Source: Spirochaetaceae bacterium (GTDB taxonomy: Bacteria > Spirochaetota > Spirochaetia > DSM-27196 > PWMO01). Taken from it: a stretch of 46,476 nucleotides of DNA. Location: NCBI GenBank assembly GCA_007693325.1, contig REDW01000110.1:1-46476 (forward strand), written 5' to 3'. Below, one piece after another: positions 24,920-32,575 of this stretch. The notes under the pieces were generated by a model. It was not told the origin of the DNA and did not search any database. It saw only the letters and a program-made list of their open reading frames with translations. Within the stretch, counting starts at the first letter, position 1; each line of letters opens with the position of its first letter. A program made the position numbers and the translations under genes.

Positions 24920-26047
24920 GTGATGCTGGCACTGATGCTCTTTTTTGCCGCGCTGAGTGTTGTCTCGGCCGAGCCACTGCAACTACGCGATAGCGACGTA
25001 ATGATAGAGCAGAGCCGCGAAGGCGGTTACAACCTTTACGTACGCGCGCGGGCGGAGATCGGTTCGGTAATGATTACCGAGTCAACCGTTGATCCCGACC
25101 AACGCCAGGCCAACTACGCGCTGCGCAACCCGCAGTACCATCCGGTCAACGGTGATGAGCGCCGCATTCTCGACGGCGAGTTCCTCAACGCTCAGGCTCG
25201 CGGGCGCTACTTTCTGATCAGTTCAACGGTGCGCGAGGTTGAAGGCTTTGGTCCGGCCTATCAGCTCTTTGTGCCCTACGTGGTGGAGTACGGCTATCCG
25301 TGGTCGCGCTCGGGGGAGATGTTCCTGGGCGATAACAGCTGGATCAATATCCGCACCTTTGAACTCCCGTTTGCCAACTACGAGGGGGCCTTCCGCGACA
25401 ACCCGTTCACCATCGTTGCCGTTCAGCCGACCCCCGAGGAGCCAACGCCGCGCACCGAGGCCGAGCCCGAGATCGAGTACCTGCCGCCGGCAGTCGAAGC
25501 GTTTGAAGAGATTGCGCGCGAGACCGACGGTGAGTTTGTGCGCATCACCGACGGTGAGGAGATCGTTGACTCGATCAGATCCATCATCGGAGAGCTGCCC
25601 GATGACGGCCTCGATCTGGTGCTGGTAATCGATACTACCGCCAGCATGAGCGGCAGTATTGCCGAGGTGCAGAACGAGCTGGTGCCGATGCTGCTGCGCG
25701 ACATGCAGCGCCATGATCCGCTGCGCGTTGCAGCGGTACTGTTTCGCGACTACTACGACGAGTATCTGGTGCGGCCGTTAGCCTTTCAGGATGATATGGC
25801 TGTGGTGCAGAACTTTGTCGACCGTGCGCGGGCGCGCGGCGGCGGAGACATCCCCGAAGCGGTCTACGAGGGGCTCTACACTGCGCTGGTGCGATCCGAA
25901 TGGCGTCAGCCGCAGCGGCTGATAATTCTGATTGGTGACGCGCCGCCGCATCCGCGGCCGCGTGGCGGGGTGACCCGCGACATGGTGTTTGCCGAAGCCG
26001 CCGAGCGCGGCGTTACCATCCACGCTATTCTGCTGCCGCATCCGTAG
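24920..26047 (+). CDS. Exported von Willebrand factor A-domain protein
   Basis: A 375-residue protein with a short signal peptide (hydrophobic residues 2-14, SAEP after it). Start is GTG 24920 or ATG 24923; both are in frame. Residues of about 20-160 form a beta-rich domain of unknown type, followed by a Pro/Glu linker (about 172-192) and a vWA domain (about 232-375). The metal-ion site is D238-T-T-A-S242, a DxTxS variant of the usual DxSxS, and later vWA blocks (FRDYYDEY, RGGGDIPEAVYEGL, LIGDAPPH) are intact. Such domains bind proteins in a metal-dependent way. TATAAT at 24884-24889 and GATACT at 24909-24914 are possible -10 boxes. The last 23 bp overlap the next gene on the opposite strand. 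Confidence 0.8.
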   Translation: MMLALMLFFAALSVVSAEPLQLRDSDVMIEQSREGGYNLYVRARAEIGSVMITESTVDPDQRQANYALRNPQYHPVNGDERRILDGEFLNAQARGRYFLISSTVREVEGFGPAYQLFVPYVVEYGYPWSRSGEMFLGDNSWINIRTFELPFANYEGAFRDNPFTIVAVQPTPEEPTPRTEAEPEIEYLPPAVEAFEEIARETDGEFVRITDGEEIVDSIRSIIGELPDDGLDLVLVIDTTASMSGSIAEVQNELVPMLLRDMQRHDPLRVAAVLFRDYYDEYLVRPLAFQDDMAVVQNFVDRARARGGGDIPEAVYEGLYTALVRSEWRQPQRLIILIGDAPPHPRPRGGVTRDMVFAEAAERGVTIHAILLPHP

Positions 26048-28355
26048 GCTGTTCCGGCAGGGGTCCGCCGTGCAGCAGTTGCTGGACAGCTTGCCGGCTG
26101 ACGGCACCGCCAAAATGGTAGCCCTGCAGCGAGCCACAGCGATGCTGGTTGAAGTAGTCCCATTGCTCTTTGGACTCGACCCCCTCGGCAACAATGGCCA
26201 GGTTCATCGAGTGTGCCAGATTTATGATCGCGTTGACAACTTTCTGATTATTGAGCTGGAAGAGATTGGTCACAAACGACAGGTCGATCTTGATTGCGTC
26301 CGCCGGCAGTTGGGACAGATAGCTGAGCGAAGAGTAGCCGGTTCCAAAGTCATCGATCGAGATACTCAGACCGGGATGCCGCTGCTTCAGCTCGTTCATC
26401 TTGCGGATCGCCGTCTTGGGGGCACTCATGATGCATGACTCGGTGATCTCCAGCTTGACGTTTGCCGGATTCACTCCGCTGCGGGTTATCGCTCCACTGA
26501 CCGCTTCCACCAGGTCAGGTTGGTCGAACTGGCGTGGCGACAGGTTGATGGCAACGTAGAGATCCGGATAGCCGTCCGCGTTCCAGGAGCGGATATCGCG
26601 AAGTGCCGTCTCCATGACCCAGTTTCCCAGCGGGATGATCAGGCCGGTCTCTTCGGCAATCGGGATGAAGCGTCCCGGTTGTACCTGGCCCATCTGCGGG
26701 TGTTCCCAGCGCAGCAGAGCTTCCAGTCCGCCCACCGCCCCGTCTGCCCCCACTATCGGCTGATAGTGCAGTACAAACTCACCGCGCGCCAGCGCTGCGC
26801 GGATACCCTGTTCCAGCTCCCAGCGTTCGCGTGCGCGGGCATCCAGCTCGGCGCTGTAGAACGCAAAGCGGTTCTTGCCGGATTCCTTGGCGTGGTACAT
26901 CGCCAGGTCCGCGGCTCTTGTGACGGCTTCAATTGTTGCACCGTCGGCCGGGAACAGGGCTATGCCGATGCTCACGCCAACGGTTGCGGTTTGACCACCC
27001 AGTTCGCTGCTTCCCGGTAGATCGTAGGGTCTGCGAATCTCGCCAAGTATGTTGTTGGCTACCAGCGCTGCGTCACGTCTGGTGTGGACAAAGCCCAGCA
27101 GCACAACAAACTCATCACCGCCAAAGCGGTAGACTGCGTCGGTCTCGCGCAGGGTGCGTCGCAATCGCGCGCCGGTATCGATCAGCAACCGGTCACCGGC
27201 GTCGTGGCCCAGAGTGTCGTTGACCTGTTTGAAACCGTCGAGATCGAGGAACAGCAGCGCAGCCATGCCTTTCTCGAATCGCTCCGGTTTTTCGAGCAGC
27301 CGGCGCATATCGCCGTCAAAGAGGTCGCGATTGCCCAGGCCGGTCAGTTGATCGTGATAGGCCAACTGGCGCAGACGCCGTTCGGCGCTCTTGCGCTGGG
27401 TGATGTCACGGATGATGCACGTGAGTGTGCGACCGCGGTACTCCTTGGAGTTGCCGAACGATATCTCCATCGGGGTAACACCGCGGTGCTTATGGCAGCC
27501 CAGTATCTCCAGAGTTCCAGACATTCCGAGATTCCGGCGATCGGTGTCATCCACCACAAAGTACTTGCGAAAATCCTGCTCGTGCCGGCGGTAGATCTCG
27601 CCGGGAAACAGCGTGGAGAACGGTTTGCCGTGCAGCTCTTGCGGCTCGAAGCCAAAGGTGGTGCGTACCGCCCGGTTGGCAAATACAATCTGAAACCGCT
27701 CGTCGATGCGGACGATCGCCTCGGTCAGGGTCTCGGACAGGGCGTCGTAGTTGTCCTTGGTCAGACGCAGCTGTTGAACCAGGCTGCGATGCAGCGTAGG
27801 GTCACGCAACGCGGCTACCAGTACCGCATTACCGCCGCGGAGCGATGCCGCGGTCACACACTCCAGCGATAGTGGCGAACCGTCGCTGTGCCTGGCGCGC
27901 AGCATGAGGATGTCTTCAGGTTTTGGCAGCTGTCGCGATACTCCGGCCAGACCCAGGTCTCTCGCGCGCTGCACAATACCCTGTTCGGACCCCTCAACCA
28001 GGACCTCGCTGAACGGTCTGCCAACGATCGCGTGCGGCGCGTAGCCAAGGTACTGGGTGAACACCGGGTTGACCGACAGGACCCGTGTCTCGCAGTCGAG
28101 CGTACAGGCGATGTCCGGTGCAGAGGACAGCAGCGCGTCAAAGTGAGCCTTACTGGTGGATGGCGTCAGAAACGAATGCAGCCCCTGTACGATCTGTTCC
28201 AGGATTGCATCGAAGATCGAATCACCGGGCTGCACCAGCGGATCTTCAGCGCCGGAGCTGAGATGCCTCTGTTCGTATTCCAGCACTGACGCCGACACCG
28301 CATCCAGACGTTGCTCGATGGTGTCCAGGACTTGTTCAAATCTCTGTTCTCTCAA
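26025..28355 (-). CDS. PAS-PAS-GGDEF-EAL cyclic-di-GMP protein
   Basis: A 776-residue cytoplasmic protein without membrane helices. Order: N-terminal helical segment (1-65), PAS (about 71-185), PAS with PAC (about 200-320), GGDEF (about 330-500), EAL (about 515-760). The GGDEF active site (412-416) and the inhibitory RxxD site (RETD, 403-406) are intact. The EAL motif (545-547), ESCIM, DDFGTGYSSLSYL and AEGVE are intact too, so both synthesis and breakdown of cyclic-di-GMP are possible; the final QGYHFG lacks the usual proline. The start is a TTG, with GAGGGA 9 nt upstream and a stop codon in frame just before it. PAS domains probably sense an intracellular cue. Confidence 0.93.
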   Translation of the reverse strand: MREQRFEQVLDTIEQRLDAVSASVLEYEQRHLSSGAEDPLVQPGDSIFDAILEQIVQGLHSFLTPSTSKAHFDALLSSAPDIACTLDCETRVLSVNPVFTQYLGYAPHAIVGRPFSEVLVEGSEQGIVQRARDLGLAGVSRQLPKPEDILMLRARHSDGSPLSLECVTAASLRGGNAVLVAALRDPTLHRSLVQQLRLTKDNYDALSETLTEAIVRIDERFQIVFANRAVRTTFGFEPQELHGKPFSTLFPGEIYRRHEQDFRKYFVVDDTDRRNLGMSGTLEILGCHKHRGVTPMEISFGNSKEYRGRTLTCIIRDITQRKSAERRLRQLAYHDQLTGLGNRDLFDGDMRRLLEKPERFEKGMAALLFLDLDGFKQVNDTLGHDAGDRLLIDTGARLRRTLRETDAVYRFGGDEFVVLLGFVHTRRDAALVANNILGEIRRPYDLPGSSELGGQTATVGVSIGIALFPADGATIEAVTRAADLAMYHAKESGKNRFAFYSAELDARARERWELEQGIRAALARGEFVLHYQPIVGADGAVGGLEALLRWEHPQMGQVQPGRFIPIAEETGLIIPLGNWVMETALRDIRSWNADGYPDLYVAINLSPRQFDQPDLVEAVSGAITRSGVNPANVKLEITESCIMSAPKTAIRKMNELKQRHPGLSISIDDFGTGYSSLSYLSQLPADAIKIDLSFVTNLFQLNNQKVVNAIINLAHSMNLAIVAEGVESKEQWDYFNQHRCGSLQGYHFGGAVSRQAVQQLLHGGPLPEQPTDAAAE

Positions 28356-28400
28356 ACCGATGCATCCCTCGTATCATTGCCGCAGACGGGTCCCACACTG

Positions 28401-28430
28401 ACGTTAATCTGACATAATTATCGGTCAGTT
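28401..28430. promoter_or_regulatory. CTGAC-repeat element upstream of GGDEF-EAL gene
   Basis: CTGACGTTAAT, CTGACATAAT and, on the other strand, CTGACCGATAAT occur within about 30 bp (28398-28428). CTGAC and GTCAG also flank the palindrome ATAATTAT (28414-28421). The gap 28356-28520 contains no gene that I can support. It could be an operator or the AT-rich promoter of the GGDEF-EAL gene. Confidence 0.35.
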
Positions 28431-28520
28431 CAGTGGATTGTGTTACGCAATGCGGCGTAGAGAGATCGAGACTTATGACTATCGGCGCTTCAAATCAGTT
28501 CCCGTGAGCAGTTCTGCCGA

Positions 28521-29900
28521 TCATCCGCCAAACGGAATCAGGCCAACCAGGCCGCGAATGTCCTCGTCGGTAAAACGGACGCCGCCGCCAAAGAAGAGCT
28601 CGCGACCCTGCTCGCTGAGAATGTTGTTCATACCGCCGGTCAGGTAGACCCAGTACCACGGCAGCTCCGCGGCGGGATCGTAGAACGGAAATATGGTACC
28701 GGTAGCCCGCAGATTGGGCTCATCATCCGCGCCAAAATCGAATACCTCGCCGGAGACCTGGAACGCGGGAAACGGCCGCAGGTCAACCCCGAAGCCGCCG
28801 CTGCTCTCTATCAGACCACCGCGCAGCGTTAGCGGGCCAAAGCTGCGTGCGATCTGGGCGTTGAACTTCACTTCATCGGTTGTGACGGTTTCTTCGGACA
28901 CCGTAGTGGTGGCCGCCCCTCCGTCGACGGTCTCGACTTCCTCGGTTGTACGGCTGCGGGTCACGCCGCCGGGGGTGTCCACCACGCCCAGTTCATAGTA
29001 GCCACGGCGGCTGCGCGGCAGCAACCGCAGCGAGAACGCGCTCTGCGCCTGCTCGCGCTCGCTCATATAGGCCGACTCGAATCCCACCTGCACACCCAGG
29101 CCGGTAATCTGGTGTACCAGCTCCTCGGTACTGCGCGCAACGCTGACCACGCGTTCGTAGAGTTCATCTTCGTATACTGCACGACCGATGTTGCCTTCTC
29201 CGCGGCGTACCGTTGCGGTGACGTCCTGAACGTCGTCCAGCGAACGGCGCAAGGAAGCGATTGAATCCTGGATGTCGGCATCGCGGTCGTCAACCATCAG
29301 CGCGATACGTTCTACCGTCAGCGCTACGCTGGCCAGTATCTCCGATACCTGCTGCAGGTCGTCCTCGGAACGCAGATCAACGCGTTCCAGAATGCGGTCA
29401 AAGCTCTCAAAGGTACGGTTCAGGACCACCATGTGCTGCCGGCGGATCTCGGCCAGCATTTCGACCATCTCCTGTCCGATCTCCCCGGTGATGTCAACCG
29501 TGCGTGCAAAATCGCCGCGCACTGAAACCTGTTCTATGCGGCCGCCGGCATCCAGCGAGGCGGCGCCGCTGCTGCCCGGATCGATAGAGATGATCGAGGT
29601 GCCCAGCAGCGAGGAAGCTTCCTTGTAGGCCGTGGCATCCTCATAGATAGCGATCTCGTCGGAAACCATAACGGACAGCCGCGCGCGGCCGTCCTGCAGT
29701 TCGATTGAGCGGATAGTGCCGATCGGTACGCCGGCCATGAAGATCTGCGAGTTGGTGGTCAGTCCGGATGCGTCATCCATCACTATCTCGACTTCGTAGG
29801 TGTTCCGGTCGCTGAATCCGTCACCGGACATCACAATGAAGACAACGCCGGCAACACCGGAAACCAGTACAAACAAACCTATCTTGGCTACTCTGGACAT
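28521..29900 (-). CDS. mlaD: MCE/MlaD-family protein with barrel-like C-terminal half
   Basis: A 459-residue substrate-binding component of an Mla-type lipid transporter. One hydrophobic anchor (about residues 5-24) precedes an MCE domain (about 36-115; IFMAGVPIGTIRSIEL, SSLLGTSIISIDPG). A long helical region (about 140-260) follows, as in MCE needles. The last 190 residues are unlike MlaD: repeated strand-turn-strand patterns (FSLRLLPRSRRGYYELGVV, FNAQIARSFGPLTLRGGLI, FQVSGEVFDFG) end in a Gly-rich strand, like an outer-membrane barrel. This hints at one protein bridging from inner to outer membrane. The ATG is 3 nt after the mlaF stop, with CAGGAAG as ribosome site; translational coupling is likely. 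Confidence 0.9.
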   Translation of the reverse strand: MSRVAKIGLFVLVSGVAGVVFIVMSGDGFSDRNTYEVEIVMDDASGLTTNSQIFMAGVPIGTIRSIELQDGRARLSVMVSDEIAIYEDATAYKEASSLLGTSIISIDPGSSGAASLDAGGRIEQVSVRGDFARTVDITGEIGQEMVEMLAEIRRQHMVVLNRTFESFDRILERVDLRSEDDLQQVSEILASVALTVERIALMVDDRDADIQDSIASLRRSLDDVQDVTATVRRGEGNIGRAVYEDELYERVVSVARSTEELVHQITGLGVQVGFESAYMSEREQAQSAFSLRLLPRSRRGYYELGVVDTPGGVTRSRTTEEVETVDGGAATTTVSEETVTTDEVKFNAQIARSFGPLTLRGGLIESSGGFGVDLRPFPAFQVSGEVFDFGADDEPNLRATGTIFPFYDPAAELPWYWVYLTGGMNNILSEQGRELFFGGGVRFTDEDIRGLVGLIPFGG

Positions 29901-29903
29901 ACC

Positions 29904-30656
29904 CTACACTTCCTGTGAGCTGAATGAATTCTCAACAAACTGGCGCACCATATCATGCTCCGACCGTATGACTTCTCGCGGCGGGCCCTGCGCGATTACC
30001 TCTCCCTGGTGCAGAAAGGCTACCTTGTCCGAAATGCGGAACGCTGCCGGGATGTCGTGCGTGATGAGGATGCACGTCAGTTCGAGTTCGCGATTGACCC
30101 GCACCACCAGGTCATTGATTGTCTGCCCCAGCACCGGGTCGAGTCCGCTGGTCGGCTCGTCGAACAGCAGGATCTCGGGTTTGATGGCCAGCGCTCGGGC
30201 AACTCCCACCCGCTTGCGCATACCGCCGGAGAGTTCGCTGGGGTTCTTGTCGCCGATGTCCGGCAATTCGATCCATTCCAGCATTTCGCGGACACGCTGC
30301 CTGATCTCGCGACGGTTCCTGATACCCAACACTTCGCGCAGCGGAAAAGCGATGTTCTCGGCCACGCTCATAGAGTCGAACAGTGCAGCATCCTGAAACG
30401 CGTAACCGAAGTTGCGCTGGACTAGTTCTTTCTCTTCTTCGGACATCTCCACCAGATCCTTACCCTTGTAGAACACCCGGCCCTCATCTGGAGCCATGAT
30501 TCCGATCATGCACTTGAACAGCACGCTCTTGCCGGTTCCGCTCTGCCCGATAATCGAGGTGATCTCCTTGCTCTCAAAGTCCAGGCTTATGCCACGCAGT
30601 ACATCGAGCGAATCAAACGATTTGGAAAGCTGTTCGAGCCGGATAATCGCACTCAA
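29904..30656 (-). CDS. mlaF: Mla-type ABC transporter ATPase
   Basis: A 250-residue ATPase that powers phospholipid movement by the MlaE permease. Walker A GQSGTGKS is at 37-44, the signature ELSGGM at 141-146 and Walker B plus D-loop FDEPTSGLDP at 165-174, all intact and of the MlaF type. Start is TTG 30656, overlapping the mlaE stop as TTGA; no better in-frame start exists nearby, and GGTGATG lies upstream. Use of TTG in a coupled pair may keep ATPase output low relative to permease. Order is mlaE-mlaF-mlaD; no mlaB, mlaC or mlaA is present. Confidence 0.94.
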   Translation of the reverse strand: MSAIIRLEQLSKSFDSLDVLRGISLDFESKEITSIIGQSGTGKSVLFKCMIGIMAPDEGRVFYKGKDLVEMSEEEKELVQRNFGYAFQDAALFDSMSVAENIAFPLREVLGIRNRREIRQRVREMLEWIELPDIGDKNPSELSGGMRKRVGVARALAIKPEILLFDEPTSGLDPVLGQTINDLVVRVNRELELTCILITHDIPAAFRISDKVAFLHQGEVIAQGPPREVIRSEHDMVRQFVENSFSSQEV

Positions 30657-31447
30657 TACATCACCGCCATCATCACCGTTGCCATCAGGTAGTCCGCGAT
30701 CAGAATCGAGACCGAGGACGCCACCACCGCGTGCGTCGAGCTCTCTCCCACGCCCCTGGCGCCGCTGAGAGAGTGAAGCCCGTGATAGGTGCAGATTGTG
30801 GAGACAATCACTCCCATCACCGCGGCCTTGATCAGCCCCGAGTAGACGTCGGTTGGCTGCAAGTCGCGGAACATCTGCGCCAGGTAGGTCGCCGCTTCCA
30901 GCTCATAGGCTCCGGTTGCAATCAGGAATGCACCCAGTACTCCAACAACGTTGGCCAGCAGCGTCAGCATTGGAAACATCACCAGCGACGCAATCACCCG
31001 CGGCACCACAAGGTAGTGAATAGGCTCTACCGACATAGTCTCCATGGCGTCGAGTTGTTCGGTAACTTTCATTGTGCCGAGTTCGGCAGCCATTGCCGAC
31101 CCGTTCTTGGCGATCAGCATCAGCGTGGTAACCACCGGCGCAAACTCACGCGACATCGACAGCGCCACCGCTGAACCGGTAGCGATCTCGGCGCGGAACG
31201 GCTGCAGAAATGAGATCATCTGCAGCGCGAAAATCATCCCAATTGCCAGGCTGGAGAGAGTAATGATCGGCACCGAGTCAACACCGATCTTCTCCATCTG
31301 CTCGAGGTAGAGCCGCACGCGCACCGGACGCTTGAACGTGTAGCGGACCACCTGCCCGAGGAACAGCACAAACCGGCCGGTCTGCTCCAGTTTCTCGATG
31401 GCAAAGTTACGGGCAACAACACTCTTGCTGGGCTTGATCAGGCGCAC
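30653..31447 (-). CDS. mlaE: Mla-type ABC transporter permease
   Basis: A 264-residue (if started at GTG 31447) inner-membrane permease of the MlaE family. The conserved blocks are LGQVVRYTFKRPVRVRLYLEQMEKIGVDSVPI, LMIAKNGSAMAAELGTMKVTEQLDAM and PRVIASLVMFPMLTLL; five or six hydrophobic helices are present. It handles phospholipid or related lipid exchange between membranes. The frame is open further upstream to 31537, but the predicted promoter at 31468-31496 would start the mRNA inside that extension, so a start near 31447 is preferred. An AGGA lies directly against the GTG, which is poor spacing; the exact start is uncertain. The operon continues with mlaF and mlaD. Confidence 0.88.
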   Translation of the reverse strand: MRLIKPSKSVVARNFAIEKLEQTGRFVLFLGQVVRYTFKRPVRVRLYLEQMEKIGVDSVPIITLSSLAIGMIFALQMISFLQPFRAEIATGSAVALSMSREFAPVVTTLMLIAKNGSAMAAELGTMKVTEQLDAMETMSVEPIHYLVVPRVIASLVMFPMLTLLANVVGVLGAFLIATGAYELEAATYLAQMFRDLQPTDVYSGLIKAAVMGVIVSTICTYHGLHSLSGARGVGESSTHAVVASSVSILIADYLMATVMMAVMY

Positions 31448-31467
31448 TCCTGTCTTGTCATTCCACA

Positions 31468-31496
31468 AAATTACCACTATTTGGGCGTGATTCCAA
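31468..31496 (-). promoter_or_regulatory. Promoter of mlaEFD operon
   Basis: On the minus strand TTGGAA (31491-31496) and TAATTT (31468-31473) are 17 bp apart, 20 nt before the GTG of mlaE. The divergent MhqO-like gene may use TTGACG (31515-31520) with a weak -10. Confidence 0.5.
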
Positions 31497-31566
31497 ACGT
31501 GGCGCTGACCCCGGTTGACGATACGGCAGCAAATCACGGATCTTTAGCGAGGGAGAATATGACAAA

Positions 31567-32529
31567 ATGATGAATACCAACGGCATACACCATATCACCG
31601 CGATTGCCGGTGACCCGCAGCAGAACCTCGATTTCTACGCGGGGGTGCTCGGTATGCGCCTGGTGAAGCGTTCGGTCAACCAGGATGTTCCGGACACCTA
31701 CCACCTCTTCTACGCCGATGCCGCAGGCAATCCGGGAACCGACCTGACGTTCTTTCCGTGGCCGGCGCTGGCGCCGGTCAAGCGCGGTGCCGGACAGTGG
31801 GACGAGGTCGCGCTTGGGGTACCGGCGGGGTCACTGGAGTACTGGCGCAGCCGAATCACAGCAGCGGGGGCGCCCGGGGCGGTTTCGGTGGGTGAGATCG
31901 TGACACGTTTTGGTGAACGGGTGCTGCCGTTCAGCGATCCGCACGGGCTGCAGCTGGCGCTGGTGGAAGACCAGAGCTACGAGGGTTTTGTTTCTGAACC
32001 GTGGCACGATAGCGCGGTCCCGGTTGACAAACAGATTCGCTCTCTGGCGGGTGTGCGCCTGGTGGAGCAGAGCGGCGAACCGAGCGTGAGTTTTCTGGCT
32101 GAATCGCTGGGATTTCGCGCCGGCGCCAGTGAGGACGGATGGCAACGCTTCACGGTGGGTGAAGGCGCAAGCGGCCAGCGCATCGATCTGAAGCTGGACC
32201 GCGACGCACCGCGCGGACAGTGGGGTGTGGGTGCGGTGCACCACGTTGCCTGGCGTGTGCCCGATACTGAAGCTCAGAGCGCGGTGCAGCGCGCAATCGC
32301 GGCGGCCGGCGGCCGCCCGACGCAGGTGATTGACCGTTTCTGGTTCCGCTCGGTCTATGTCAATGAACCCGGCGGCGCGCTGCTCGAGGTGGCTACCGAC
32401 GGGCCGGGATTCAGTGTTGACGAGGCGCCGCAGAACCTCGGAGAGTCGCTGGTGCTGCCCGAATGGCTCGAGCCGCAGCGCACACAGATCGAAGCCGCGT
32501 TGCCACCGCTGTCCTGGCCGCGCGGATAG
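31567..32529 (+). CDS. VOC-family dioxygenase-like protein, MhqO type
   Basis: A 320-residue soluble protein of two vicinal-oxygen-chelate modules. It starts GIHHITAIAGDPQQNLDFYAGVLGMRLVKRSVNQD, the hallmark of the MhqO/MhqA ring-cleaving dioxygenase-like group. Likely metal ligands are His8 or His9 in the first module, the His of VHHVAWRVPD and the Glu of PGGALLEVATD in the second. Relatives protect against quinones and are induced by hydroquinones, but substrates are not proven here. ATG 31567 (or 31570) follows GAGGGAG by 11 nt. It is divergent from mlaE. A link to the quinone genes at 7291 is possible but only inferred. Confidence 0.88.
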   Translation: MMNTNGIHHITAIAGDPQQNLDFYAGVLGMRLVKRSVNQDVPDTYHLFYADAAGNPGTDLTFFPWPALAPVKRGAGQWDEVALGVPAGSLEYWRSRITAAGAPGAVSVGEIVTRFGERVLPFSDPHGLQLALVEDQSYEGFVSEPWHDSAVPVDKQIRSLAGVRLVEQSGEPSVSFLAESLGFRAGASEDGWQRFTVGEGASGQRIDLKLDRDAPRGQWGVGAVHHVAWRVPDTEAQSAVQRAIAAAGGRPTQVIDRFWFRSVYVNEPGGALLEVATDGPGFSVDEAPQNLGESLVLPEWLEPQRTQIEAALPPLSWPRG

Positions 32530-32537
32530 CCGTCCGG

Positions 32538-32566
32538 TTGGACTTCTGTCGACAAAGCAGTACAAT
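32538..32566 (+). promoter_or_regulatory. Promoter of AsmA/GT51 gene, near-leaderless
   Basis: TTGGAC (32538-32543) and TACAAT (32561-32566) are 17 bp apart, with 9 nt to the ATG at 32576. The sequence between has no ribosome site. Confidence 0.6.
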
Positions 32567-32575
32567 GCACCACAC

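Noticed and set aside
26033-26058. Possible frameshift where vWA and GGDEF-EAL ends cross
   Set aside because: Both proteins finish with plausible C-termini on opposite strands, so a simple convergent overlap explains the data.
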